A stretch of 31,998 bases of DNA. It comes from a virus. Positions 23,778 to 31,512 of this stretch are shown one piece after another. The stretch's first letter is position 1; each line of letters opens with the position of its first letter. The position numbers were made by a program, and so were the translations under genes. The notes beneath the pieces are model-generated. The model did no database searches, was not told the origin of the DNA, and saw nothing but the letters and a program-made list of their open reading frames with translations. Where the stretch lies: IMG/VR virus record IMGVR_UViG_3300030085_003864, positions 1-31,998 of that record, one strand, 5' to 3'.

Positions 23778-24737
23778 ATGATAAAATTTTATTACGATAA
23801 TCCTACGGGATGTGATATGAATGGAGTGGAGTTGTGGCGTTTTGTTGGTACGAAAAACGGAGACAAGGAAAACGGATTATCACCAACTGAAATGAAACAT
23901 GCCGTTGAAAATGATAATTTTAGGTTGATATCCGCATCTACGGATGGTATGGCGAGTAGATTTAAAACTTGGGCTTCGGCATTAAGAATAGATAAAAATT
24001 CAAAAGTTTTTTGGTGGTTAAAATCTGCACTAAAAGAACACAAGTTTACTGAGTTGTTTAAAGATAGTGAAATGGAAGTAAAAACTTTACCACCTGATTT
24101 TGATTATATTTTGTATAGTGATGGGTTTTTATTAATTTTACCAGAAGATGAACTTCCAATAGATTTTACTAACGATAAATTATTTGAAAGAAGAAATGGG
24201 TTTTACAATACAGATACTAAACAAAGAATAGATTGGGAGTTTGAAAGAATACCTCAACACCTTAAAGAAGAATATTCAAAAATGTTCTCAATAATAAAAT
24301 CTCAAGTTAGAGATGATATTACATTAGAAGTGGATAATTTTTCCAAACAATTTGATGATAAGACCATTTCGGTTCATATTAGAAGTGGAACTGGTCATCC
24401 AATCGAAGGTATTGCACTTGAAGAAAGACGGGCATTCAATTTAGAAGAAACTATAAAAGTAATGGAATCTTATTCAAATGAATATACATTTTTTGTTTCA
24501 ACTGATGAATATGTGGAACAAGGGGAAATTAATATTTTAAACACACTACGAGAAAAATTTGGTGATAGGATTTTTTATTATAAAACAGATTCTTTGAGTC
24601 TAAAGGGAGCACTAATAGATTTATTGTTATTATCTAAGAATAACATAATTATTGGTACATATTTTAGTAGTTTTACTGAGGTTTCGTGGTGGTTAGGTGG
24701 GGCCAAGGCTAAAGTAATTTTTCCAGGTTGGGAATAG
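23778..24737 (+). CDS. Fucosyltransferase-like protein (GT23/GT65/NodZ superfamily)
   Basis: 319 residues. It resembles the fucosyltransferase superfamily that includes NodZ, FUT8 and the protein O-fucosyltransferases. DGMASRFKTWASALRI (56-71) matches the donor-loop region near the N-terminus. SVHIRSGTGHP (198-208) is the HxRxG-type GDP-binding motif with Arg202. FFVSTDE is a strand-loop common to the group. ALIDLLLLSKNNIIIGTYFS-type helix-strand plus FTEVSWWLGG is the C-terminal acceptor/donor block. GDP-fucose as the donor is inferred; other GDP-hexoses are possible. No GDP-fucose synthesis genes are visible in this window. It has a GGGAG ribosome site and lies 11 nt after the PhyH-like gene. 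Confidence 0.65.
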   Translation: MIKFYYDNPTGCDMNGVELWRFVGTKNGDKENGLSPTEMKHAVENDNFRLISASTDGMASRFKTWASALRIDKNSKVFWWLKSALKEHKFTELFKDSEMEVKTLPPDFDYILYSDGFLLILPEDELPIDFTNDKLFERRNGFYNTDTKQRIDWEFERIPQHLKEEYSKMFSIIKSQVRDDITLEVDNFSKQFDDKTISVHIRSGTGHPIEGIALEERRAFNLEETIKVMESYSNEYTFFVSTDEYVEQGEINILNTLREKFGDRIFYYKTDSLSLKGALIDLLLLSKNNIIIGTYFSSFTEVSWWLGGAKAKVIFPGWE

Positions 24738-24740
24738 GAG
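24735..24740 (+). promoter_or_regulatory. Ribosome binding site deciding the dehydrogenase start
   Basis: TAGGAG ends 5 nt before ATG 24746. The in-frame TTG at 24728 lies upstream of this site and would add six residues before the Rossmann strand, so ATG 24746 is the better start. Confidence 0.7.
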
Positions 24741-24745
24741 TTGAT

Positions 24746-26026
24746 ATGAATGTAGGATTTATAGGATTGGGTAAACTTGGTTTACCTTGTGCATTAGCGA
24801 TAGAATCAAGAGGTCATAAAGTAGTTGGTTATGATCCTTCAGAACAAGTTAAAGATATTATTGATACTAAAAAGTTACAATATCAAGAAATATGGGCACA
24901 AGACCATTTAGATAAAAGTAAAATAGAAATAAAATCGATAAAGGAAGTTGTACAGGAATCTGATATTATATTCGTTCCAATTCAAACACCACATGGAGAT
25001 GAGTTTGAGGGAATTACAAGAATACCAAAAGATAGAAAAGATTTTGATTACACTTATCTGAAACAAGGTATCAAAGATTTAGAATTGGCAATATGGGATG
25101 AACAATGTAAAAAAGTTGTTATTATTATTTCTACGGTTTTACCAGGTACAATTCGTAGAGAGATAAAACCTATTATAGATAAAAATCCATATTTCAAGTT
25201 ATGTTATAATCCATTTTTTATTGCTATGGGAACAACCATGAGAGATTTTTTACATCCTGAATTTATTTTGTTTGGTCAAGATGATGATTGGGCATTAAAG
25301 AGGGCAAAGAAATTTTATAAAACTATAACACATGCACCAGTATACGAAACCACAATAGAAAATGCAGAATTAATTAAGGTATGTTATAATACTTTTATTT
25401 CGACAAAGTTATCTTTTGCAAATACGGTGATGGAAATGTGTCATAAACTACCAAATACCAATTGTGACGATGTGATGAATGCATTATCTCTTGGGAGTAA
25501 AAGAATTTTAGCTGAATCATATTGGTCAGGTGGTATGGGAGATGGTGGTGGATGTCATCCGAGAGATAATATAGCATTAAGTTGGTTATCACAAGAATTG
25601 GATTTATCTCACGATTGGTTTGACCATATAATGATGCAAAGAGAAAATCAAACTGAATGGTTAGCAGATTTGATAGAAAAACATGCTGGAGATAGAGGAA
25701 TAAATATACTCGGAAAATCATTTAAACCTGAAACCAATATTACAACTGGTAGTCCATCTATATTGTTGAAGAATATTTTAGAAGAAAGAGGACACGGAGT
25801 ATTTATGTGGGACCCGTATATAGATGAGCCTTGGGAAAAAATTAAAGAAATGTATGATGATAGTGATAATGAGACCGATTCTCATTTATATTTTATTGGA
25901 ACAAAACATCCTGAATTTGTAAATTTTCCTTTTGAAAGTGGTTCTATTATAATAGATCCTTGGAGATATATTCCTGAAAACGAAGATTATAAAGTTATCT
26001 CAATAGGAAATAATCTTAATGATTGA
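24746..26026 (+). CDS. UDP-glucose/UDP-ManNAc dehydrogenase family protein
   Basis: 426 residues. It oxidises the C6 alcohol of a nucleotide sugar to a uronic acid in two NAD-dependent steps. The N-terminal Rossmann fold shows GLGKLG (7-12) and GYDPS with Asp30 for the NAD ribose. FVPIQTPHGDEFEG corresponds to the conserved PTP-type strand of the family. The catalytic Cys270 lies in GDGGGCHPRDNIALSW. A C-terminal half-domain holds INILGKSFKPETNITTGSPS, the classic GxxFKPxTxDxRxS-type region. The protein is in line with the family's usual length. Together with the transferases this would supply an acidic sugar. It could use UDP-glucose, UDP-GlcNAc/ManNAc or GDP-mannose; motifs alone do not decide. 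Confidence 0.85.
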   Translation: MNVGFIGLGKLGLPCALAIESRGHKVVGYDPSEQVKDIIDTKKLQYQEIWAQDHLDKSKIEIKSIKEVVQESDIIFVPIQTPHGDEFEGITRIPKDRKDFDYTYLKQGIKDLELAIWDEQCKKVVIIISTVLPGTIRREIKPIIDKNPYFKLCYNPFFIAMGTTMRDFLHPEFILFGQDDDWALKRAKKFYKTITHAPVYETTIENAELIKVCYNTFISTKLSFANTVMEMCHKLPNTNCDDVMNALSLGSKRILAESYWSGGMGDGGGCHPRDNIALSWLSQELDLSHDWFDHIMMQRENQTEWLADLIEKHAGDRGINILGKSFKPETNITTGSPSILLKNILEERGHGVFMWDPYIDEPWEKIKEMYDDSDNETDSHLYFIGTKHPEFVNFPFESGSIIIDPWRYIPENEDYKVISIGNNLND

Positions 26027-26930
26027 ATTAATAAAAAAGATATCAGAGTCCTCACTTCCATTTTTAAGTAACAGAGATGATACACATTACGATAAAAACA
26101 TAAATAAAATCGTAATTATGATGGAAGATGAGGCCGTGACAAAGGATATTGCAATACAATATGAAGAATTTTTTGATAGTATTGGTTTAACAATGGATGA
26201 TGTTTTAATATTTCATTCTAATGCAAATTTAGATAGAAAAGGTTATTATTTCTTTGATTATTTTTTCATGGAATTAAGACGAATTTTAGAAAAAACAGAC
26301 TATGAATATGGAAAAGTTAATCACAATGTTCAAAAAGAAAAAATATATAATTGTCTTAATCATTCTGCCAATCAACATCGAACATTTGTATTTGATAATT
26401 TAAAATCAAAAGGATTATTAAAAAAAGGTTTTGTTTCATATGTTGATAATGGAATATATTTACCGACAAATTTTGAAAATCCTCCTGTTGAAGATAGAGA
26501 TTGGAGATGGTCTACGATATTACCTGAAATTATTAATAAGACATATTTTAATGTTGTAACTGAAACTCATCATGATATAGAACCTCATTTTGATAGTTTG
26601 TTCATTACAGAAAAAATATGTAAGGCCTTAATTACACAACCATTTATTTTAGTTGGTAATGTCGGAATGTTAAAATACCTTACAGATTTAGGATTTGAAA
26701 CATATTCAGAATTATTTGATGAAAGTTATGATTCAATAGAAAATCCTGTTGATAGATTAAATTTTGTTTTAAATGAGGTGGAAAGGGTGTGTAATATGGA
26801 TATTGAAGAATTAGAAAAGATATATAAATCTGTATTGTGGAAAGTAGAATATAATAGAAATCGAATGATTAATTTTAAGGATGATAATTACGCAGTATCT
26901 AAAGTGGCAAATTGGCAATGGACAATATAA
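26019..26930 (+). CDS. Putative glycosyltransferase, DESYD-motif family, second member
   Basis: 303 residues sharing both signatures of the protein at 19789-21087: CLNHSANQHRTFVFDNLKS (112-130), then LFITEKICKALITQPFILVG (194-213), LGFETYSELFDESYDSIENP and a final amphipathic helix. The THHDIEPHFDSLFITEK stretch looks like the ...SLFITEK region of fucosyltransferase-like GT-B enzymes. It lacks the long N-terminal half of its relative. Transfer of a sugar is inferred from these motifs and the neighbourhood; no donor can be named. ATG 26019 overlaps the dehydrogenase stop by 8 nt, and the stop overlaps the next start by one base (TAATG). Confidence 0.5.
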   Translation: MIELIKKISESSLPFLSNRDDTHYDKNINKIVIMMEDEAVTKDIAIQYEEFFDSIGLTMDDVLIFHSNANLDRKGYYFFDYFFMELRRILEKTDYEYGKVNHNVQKEKIYNCLNHSANQHRTFVFDNLKSKGLLKKGFVSYVDNGIYLPTNFENPPVEDRDWRWSTILPEIINKTYFNVVTETHHDIEPHFDSLFITEKICKALITQPFILVGNVGMLKYLTDLGFETYSELFDESYDSIENPVDRLNFVLNEVERVCNMDIEELEKIYKSVLWKVEYNRNRMINFKDDNYAVSKVANWQWTI

Positions 26931-27433
26931 TGAAAAACATTAAACCATTTTGGGATGATGAATTCAAAAAATTAGATTATAGAAAAGAAATTTTCAATGA
27001 CGAGTATGCCATAGACGAATGGAGAAAAAGTGGGTACAATAATGATGTTGAGAATTTTTCAGGAGAAATGGCAAATCATAATGATAAACAACCAAAATGG
27101 AATGAAATATTTAAATCTTGGGCACATCATGAACATGGATTGAAGAATGTGGGTTGTTGTTATTATCGTATGGGAACAAATGATATAATACCAAATCATT
27201 TTGATGCGTATAATGTTTATACTAAAAAATTTAATTGTAAAACAGAAGATGTTCATAAGATTCTTGTATTTTTAGAGGATTGGAAAAGTGGACATTATTT
27301 TGAATTAAAAGGAAAACCATTTGTGAATTGGAAGGCTGGTGATTATGCTACTTGGACAGGTAATACTGAACATTTTGCAGCTAATATAGGAACGGAATAC
27401 AGATATACATTACAGATAACAGGACATAAATGA
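26930..27433 (+). CDS. Small 2OG-Fe(II) oxygenase-like protein
   Basis: 167 residues with a compact facial triad: His90-x-Asp92 in IIPNHFDAYNVY, distal His148 in GNTEHFAANIG, and Arg158 in EYRYTLQITG as the likely 2-oxoglutarate anchor. KILVFLEDWKSGHYFEL and NWKAGDYATW are the intervening beta-strands, as in small phage oxygenases. It is the third oxygenase-like gene of the locus and, unlike the PhyH-like one, keeps the complete triad. A sugar or protein substrate is possible. ATG 26930 (TAATG overlap) is preferred to the in-frame TTG at 26912 or ATG at 26918. The stop is ATGA-coupled to the next gene. Confidence 0.65.
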   Translation: MKNIKPFWDDEFKKLDYRKEIFNDEYAIDEWRKSGYNNDVENFSGEMANHNDKQPKWNEIFKSWAHHEHGLKNVGCCYYRMGTNDIIPNHFDAYNVYTKKFNCKTEDVHKILVFLEDWKSGHYFELKGKPFVNWKAGDYATWTGNTEHFAANIGTEYRYTLQITGHK

Positions 27434-27987
27434 AAGATAGACAATCAGAAGTAGATAAAATTTATATTCCATATGTAGAAAAACATTTAGGTACTGCCCT
27501 ATTACAAAATATATTGGTAACTGGTGGAGAGTGGGCAGCTTTTGCTACAGAGACTCGTAGACATTCTCGGTTTAGGTATGAAAATATGGTTTCTTATGAA
27601 TTAATAGATAATCAAAGAGAATCTCAAAATAGTATTGAAGATAATATACTAAATCCCATCAAACCATATCCATCTGTAAATTTAATTCTTGCTGATGTAG
27701 GTGGTGGACATGAATGTAATACTCATATTTGGGATACCGATATAACAGAAGGAGTTAAAAATATACTTGACAATGGTTTTATTGATAATAGATTAGGTAA
27801 AATAGTTTTTGTGTATTTTGATGGTATGTTAGATATACCTTGTTTTTTGGATAAACAATATGGTGAGTATATATCCGAAGATTTTTTTAGTACAGAAGTT
27901 AAATGGTATGATGACTATCAAGATAGTGTTCATAGTCAACGATTAGATGGTGTGGTGTTTAGCACTAAGTATTCTAAGTATGTATAA
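27430..27987 (+). CDS. Hypothetical protein in glycan cluster
   Basis: 185 residues, not recognised. It is soluble, without signal peptide or membrane segment. Visible landmarks are YVEKHLGTALLQNILVTGGE (15-34), NLILADVGGGHECNTHIWDTD (84 onward) and a strand IVFVYFDGMLDIP. The middle block (strand, Asp, glycine loop, then His/Asp residues) gives it the look of an alpha/beta fold that could bind a metal or nucleotide, but no family motif is complete. Tight coupling on both sides (4-nt overlap before, 8-nt overlap after) places it in the same transcript and likely the same pathway. No function is assigned. Confidence 0.6.
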   Translation: MKDRQSEVDKIYIPYVEKHLGTALLQNILVTGGEWAAFATETRRHSRFRYENMVSYELIDNQRESQNSIEDNILNPIKPYPSVNLILADVGGGHECNTHIWDTDITEGVKNILDNGFIDNRLGKIVFVYFDGMLDIPCFLDKQYGEYISEDFFSTEVKWYDDYQDSVHSQRLDGVVFSTKYSKYV

Positions 27988-28927
27988 GTATAATTTAACC
28001 TTTACAACTATGTTTTATCATAATTCATTTATGGTTGAACCTTGGATAGAATATCATAAGAATTTAGGAGTAGACCACTTTATTTTATATTATGATGGAT
28101 TACTTTCGGATTTAGAAAGAAAAGATGCAGTCACTTATAATAAGATATTAGAATATTGTGAACAAGATTTGACAACATTAATAGAGTGGGATATTCACGA
28201 TGGTAATGGTTGGAGGCCGCACATACTACCATATGACCATATGAATAAGTGGTTGGATGGTGATAAAGTTAAGTTGTGGGAAAAACATAGAATGCATCAA
28301 TTTCACGATACATTGTGGAAGTTTGGTCATTTAACACAATGGGTTGGTAACTTTGACCTTGACGAGTTCGTGATAACAGAAAAACATGATAATATTACAG
28401 ATTTTTTATCTCAATATAATGTAGACGAAATTTCACATATTAGATTGATTAATAATTGGGCAGAACTTGATGGTATGTCAATGGAAGATTATAAAAAATT
28501 TAACTTGGATGATTTACTTAAATATGATACTTTAGTGTTAGAGAGTAAAGATAAAGATGGAGAGATATTTTTGTATTCAACATCGGAAGGTAAGTATATC
28601 TATAATCCAAGAAATGTTATTCAACTTCGTAATCATCATGTTGAAATATACGATGAGACTAAAGAAGTTATTTATTTAGATTACAAAGATGGTTCTTATT
28701 TACATTATAAGGCGGAATGGAACGAAAGTGGTGAAAGTAATTTGAGAAAAAACTATATGTCAAAATGGCCAACTGGTCATAAAAATGTTTGGGGACACCA
28801 TTTAGATGAAGAACCAAATTATGAAGTAGATGAATTTATTTTTAGTAATTGGGTTTTACCTAAAATTGGTAAAAAAACAATACTTAATAATAGGATTAAG
28901 GATTTAATTAAAGGAAGTAGAAAATGA
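27980..28927 (+). CDS. GT92/GT2-like glycosyltransferase
   Basis: 315 residues. FMVEPWIEYHKNLGVDHFIL (17-36) is the hallmark N-terminal block of the GT92/DUF23 and related GT-A families. WVGNFDLDEFVI (121-132) supplies the metal-binding DxD(E)F. Later RNHHVEIYDE and GSYLHYKAEW contain His residues where the family has its C-terminal conserved histidine. A galactosyl- or glucosyl-type transfer is plausible; the donor is unknown. ATG 27980 overlaps the previous gene by 8 nt. An in-frame start at 27947 would overlap by 41 nt and is not preferred. The stop forms ATGA with the 33-codon gene that follows. Confidence 0.7.
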   Translation: MYKYNLTFTTMFYHNSFMVEPWIEYHKNLGVDHFILYYDGLLSDLERKDAVTYNKILEYCEQDLTTLIEWDIHDGNGWRPHILPYDHMNKWLDGDKVKLWEKHRMHQFHDTLWKFGHLTQWVGNFDLDEFVITEKHDNITDFLSQYNVDEISHIRLINNWAELDGMSMEDYKKFNLDDLLKYDTLVLESKDKDGEIFLYSTSEGKYIYNPRNVIQLRNHHVEIYDETKEVIYLDYKDGSYLHYKAEWNESGESNLRKNYMSKWPTGHKNVWGHHLDEEPNYEVDEFIFSNWVLPKIGKKTILNNRIKDLIKGSRK

Positions 28928-29025
28928 AATGGTTAAAACACCTGTGGTTTAAGATAAAATCACATTACTTGTATAAGAAAAAAATAAAGGAATTACGGAA
29001 AAAGGATCCGTTTATCTATAAGTGA
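28924..29025 (+). CDS. 33-residue basic peptide gene, function unknown
   Basis: A tiny gene, very likely real. ATG 28924 overlaps the GT stop as ATGA. AAGGAAG (28911-28917) ends 6 nt upstream. Its own TGA (29023-29025) overlaps the GTG start of the next gene as GTGA. The predicted peptide starts MKWLKHLWFKIKSHYLYKKK and ends in DPFIYK. It has 11 Lys and 1 Arg against 2 acidic residues, with 7 aromatic residues (W, F, Y), giving an amphipathic, strongly cationic helix that could bind membrane surface, nucleic acid or an acidic partner. It also bridges the translational gap between its two neighbours. No family is recognised. Confidence 0.7.
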   Translation: MKWLKHLWFKIKSHYLYKKKIKELRKKDPFIYK

Positions 29026-29798
29026 AACATTTAGTGACGAGTGGTTGTAGTTTTTCCGATGTTGATAGTACAGAAAAAACTTGGCCATTACACTTACAAG
29101 ATTTTACTCAAGATAGGTTTGACAATTTTTATCATCTTGGTGCATGTTCTCAAGGTCAAGATTATATAAGTCGTACAGTTATTTATAAGGTTAATGAGTT
29201 ATTAAAGAATAACAATTCTGATGATATTTTTGTAATTGTTGCATGGTCGGGTTTACAAAGACGGGCCATATTAGTTAATAAAGAATCTCAAAAGATGCAC
29301 TATCAATTAAAAGATAGGATTGTAGGTGAGTGGGAATTGATGAGAGAATGTGCAATTGGTAGTTGGACAGATTTTAATGAGGAGTACCTAAAAATACATT
29401 CGGTAGAACAAAATATAATTCAAAGTTTAGAGCATATAATTCGAACACAAGATTTTTTAAAATTAAATAATGTTGATTATAAGTTTTTTGGGTTTGGTAA
29501 TTTATTTGCTAATCCGTATAATCATCCAGGAGAGGCTAGGTTTGGTTTTTTGACTGAAGTACCAGGTGGTACAGAATTAGTGCCAACAATAAAAGAACAA
29601 TTTCCACATACATCATATTTATTTGATATGATGGATTGGAATAAATGGTGGTTTCACAATCAATGGGGTGGTTTAGGTGAATGGGTAAATAGTAATATTG
29701 AAAATGGATTTGATGGTGGAGATGGTATTTCAGGTCATCCTTGTTCTGAATCTCATAAGACATTTACAAAAGAGGTTGTATTGAAATGGATAAAATAA
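29022..29798 (+). CDS. SGNH-hydrolase-like protein, tandem copy 1
   Basis: 258 residues. The SGNH (GDSL) pattern is adapted as in phage relatives: block I TSGCSFSD with nucleophile Ser10, GACSQGQDYISRTV (block II-like Gly/Asn position), FVIVAWSGLQRR (block III region) and GDGISGHPCSESH near the C-terminus, with Asp234 and His239 as the likely catalytic Asp/His. Such proteins remove or transfer acetyl or other acyl groups on glycans. The start is GTG 29022, coupled by a GTGA overlap to the small peptide gene. A downstream GTG would cut into the first beta-strand. It is followed by two paralogues in tandem. Confidence 0.65.
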   Translation: MKHLVTSGCSFSDVDSTEKTWPLHLQDFTQDRFDNFYHLGACSQGQDYISRTVIYKVNELLKNNNSDDIFVIVAWSGLQRRAILVNKESQKMHYQLKDRIVGEWELMRECAIGSWTDFNEEYLKIHSVEQNIIQSLEHIIRTQDFLKLNNVDYKFFGFGNLFANPYNHPGEARFGFLTEVPGGTELVPTIKEQFPHTSYLFDMMDWNKWWFHNQWGGLGEWVNSNIENGFDGGDGISGHPCSESHKTFTKEVVLKWIK

Positions 29799-30730
29799 TA
29801 ATAACTGGTGGTTGTAGTTTTACTAATTCAGATGGAACTTGGCCATATCACATTGAACAAGAAAAATTTGGTTGGGTACACAATGTTGCAGATACAGGTG
29901 CAGGAAATGGATACATTTCGAGAAGTATTGTATGGGAAGTAAATAAACTTTTGAAACAAGGTGAATCACCAAACAATATAAAAGTGATTATTATGTGGTC
30001 AGGAATATCACGAAAAGAATTTTTATCCACTAAAAGAGAAAATCCATTACACGAACTTTGGGTAGATGGCCCACATAAAAATTGGATGGGAAATTTTATT
30101 CGTGATGACAATTGGAATATACACCCAAGTGATGATTCTACTTGGATAAAAAGTAGTATTCCTTATATGAGTTGGGATAATAAATCAGTAACTAAATTTT
30201 TAGATTTATATTGGAAACATTTTTATTCGGAAGAAGAAAGTTTGATAAATACATTTGAATCTATTTTACGAGTTCAATGGTATTTAGATGGTTTGGGTAT
30301 CAAGTACACGATGATGTGTTGGCAAAATATTTTTAATCAATATTCGTTTAAAATTCCAAGTGGTTGGGCAAGACAAGAAGGTGATGAAATTTTCGGACAT
30401 GAAATATGGAATCTTGCGTGGAGAGACAATACACATTTTAAAACAGATAGATATTGGCCTGATAACGCAACTGAAAAAATATCAAGAGGTACTCCATTGT
30501 TAAAAGACTTATATCCAAACGCAACTCATTTATGGGATATGATAAATTGGGATAAATGGTGGTTTTATGAAGATGAACAAGTAGAATATGGTGGTCTTGC
30601 AGAATGGATTTGTTTGAAGGCCCGTGATCCTTGGGGAAATGGTGAACACGATCCTGGTCATCCATCACCATCTTCTCATAAAAAGTTTTGTGAACGAGTT
30701 ATACTGCCAATTTTAAAGGATAAAGTATGA
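29786..30730 (+). CDS. SGNH-hydrolase-like protein, tandem copy 2
   Basis: 314 residues, the longest of the three paralogues. Block I ITGGCSFTNSDGTWPYHIE with Ser11; GAGNGYISRSIVWEVNKLL for the block II region; VIIMWSGISRKEF; and C-terminal NGEHDPGHPSPSSHKKF, with the D-x-x-HP arrangement for the catalytic Asp/His. An additional Trp-rich stretch (WDMINWDKWWFYEDEQ; WNLAWRDN) is also present in shorter form in copy 1 and could line a sugar-binding face. It overlaps copy 1 by 13 nt and copy 3 by 4 nt (ATGA). A deacylase or acyltransferase on a glycan is inferred; no substrate is evident. Confidence 0.65.
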   Translation: MDKIIITGGCSFTNSDGTWPYHIEQEKFGWVHNVADTGAGNGYISRSIVWEVNKLLKQGESPNNIKVIIMWSGISRKEFLSTKRENPLHELWVDGPHKNWMGNFIRDDNWNIHPSDDSTWIKSSIPYMSWDNKSVTKFLDLYWKHFYSEEESLINTFESILRVQWYLDGLGIKYTMMCWQNIFNQYSFKIPSGWARQEGDEIFGHEIWNLAWRDNTHFKTDRYWPDNATEKISRGTPLLKDLYPNATHLWDMINWDKWWFYEDEQVEYGGLAEWICLKARDPWGNGEHDPGHPSPSSHKKFCERVILPILKDKV

Positions 30731-31512
30731 AATTAATAACATCGGCTTGTAGTTTTGGAGGTCACACAACACACCCTCATATTGAAGGTGAATCTTGGAC
30801 GGTTCAATTGGGTAAAAGATTAAACCTATCAGAATCAGATATAGTGAATATGGGAAATGGTGGGTGCTCTTTAGATTATATACATAGAAGTATATTACAT
30901 GGAGTTATAGATAATTTAGGTAATGATATAATTGTTGTTGTGGGATGGACATCAATAAGTCGATGGGAACATTTCGCAGATAAATCTGGTAAATGTCAGG
31001 CAAATCCATCTGAACCATATCATTATAATGCACAGGCCTTTTGGGGTTCTACTTTAAATGAAGAAAGGGAATACAAACAACACATGATGAATCATACTTT
31101 GTTTCAAGAATATATGAGAAGATTAAATATGATTATTTCACTGGCAGGATTTTTAAATCAACATAACATTAAGTATTTGTTTTTTCCTGCATTTGAACCA
31201 TTAGATAGTTGGGCAATTGGTTCAGGATATGCATCACGATCCGAGACAGGACAAAATTGTCCAGTTTTAAATAAACTTACCAATTATATTAGAGAAAATG
31301 TTCATTTTTTAGAACAAACTCAAATAGAAATAGGTGCTAAAGAAGGATATTTAGAAAAAGTCAGATGGGGGCTATATGATGGTAATGATGAATCATGTCC
31401 ATATATTAAAAAAGAATATTTTACTGATGATGGTTGGCATCCGAGTGAACTGGCACATATAGAGTGGTCTGAAATACTACATCGTGAATTAAATAAAAGG
31501 TGGGAATTATGA
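30727..31512 (+). CDS. SGNH-hydrolase-like protein, tandem copy 3
   Basis: 261 residues. Block I LITSACSFGGHTTHP with Ser9, NMGNGGCSLDYIHRSILHGV for block II (Gly/Asn oxyanion position), VVVGWTSISRWEHF, and the most canonical catalytic end of the three, FTDDGWHPSELAHIEW, matching the DxxH block V of SGNH hydrolases. Compared with copies 1 and 2 it lacks the Trp-rich KWWF segment before the last block, so the substrate probably differs. ATGA overlaps on both sides place it between copy 2 and the carbamoyltransferase. A role in deacylating or acylating a sugar is inferred from fold and context. Confidence 0.65.
   Translation: MKLITSACSFGGHTTHPHIEGESWTVQLGKRLNLSESDIVNMGNGGCSLDYIHRSILHGVIDNLGNDIIVVVGWTSISRWEHFADKSGKCQANPSEPYHYNAQAFWGSTLNEEREYKQHMMNHTLFQEYMRRLNMIISLAGFLNQHNIKYLFFPAFEPLDSWAIGSGYASRSETGQNCPVLNKLTNYIRENVHFLEQTQIEIGAKEGYLEKVRWGLYDGNDESCPYIKKEYFTDDGWHPSELAHIEWSEILHRELNKRWEL

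Noticed and set aside
25395-25721. 108-codon minus-strand ORF opposite the dehydrogenase
   Set aside because: It lies wholly opposite a well-supported gene. Other minus-strand ORFs behave the same way; stop-poor antisense frames are expected from this codon use.
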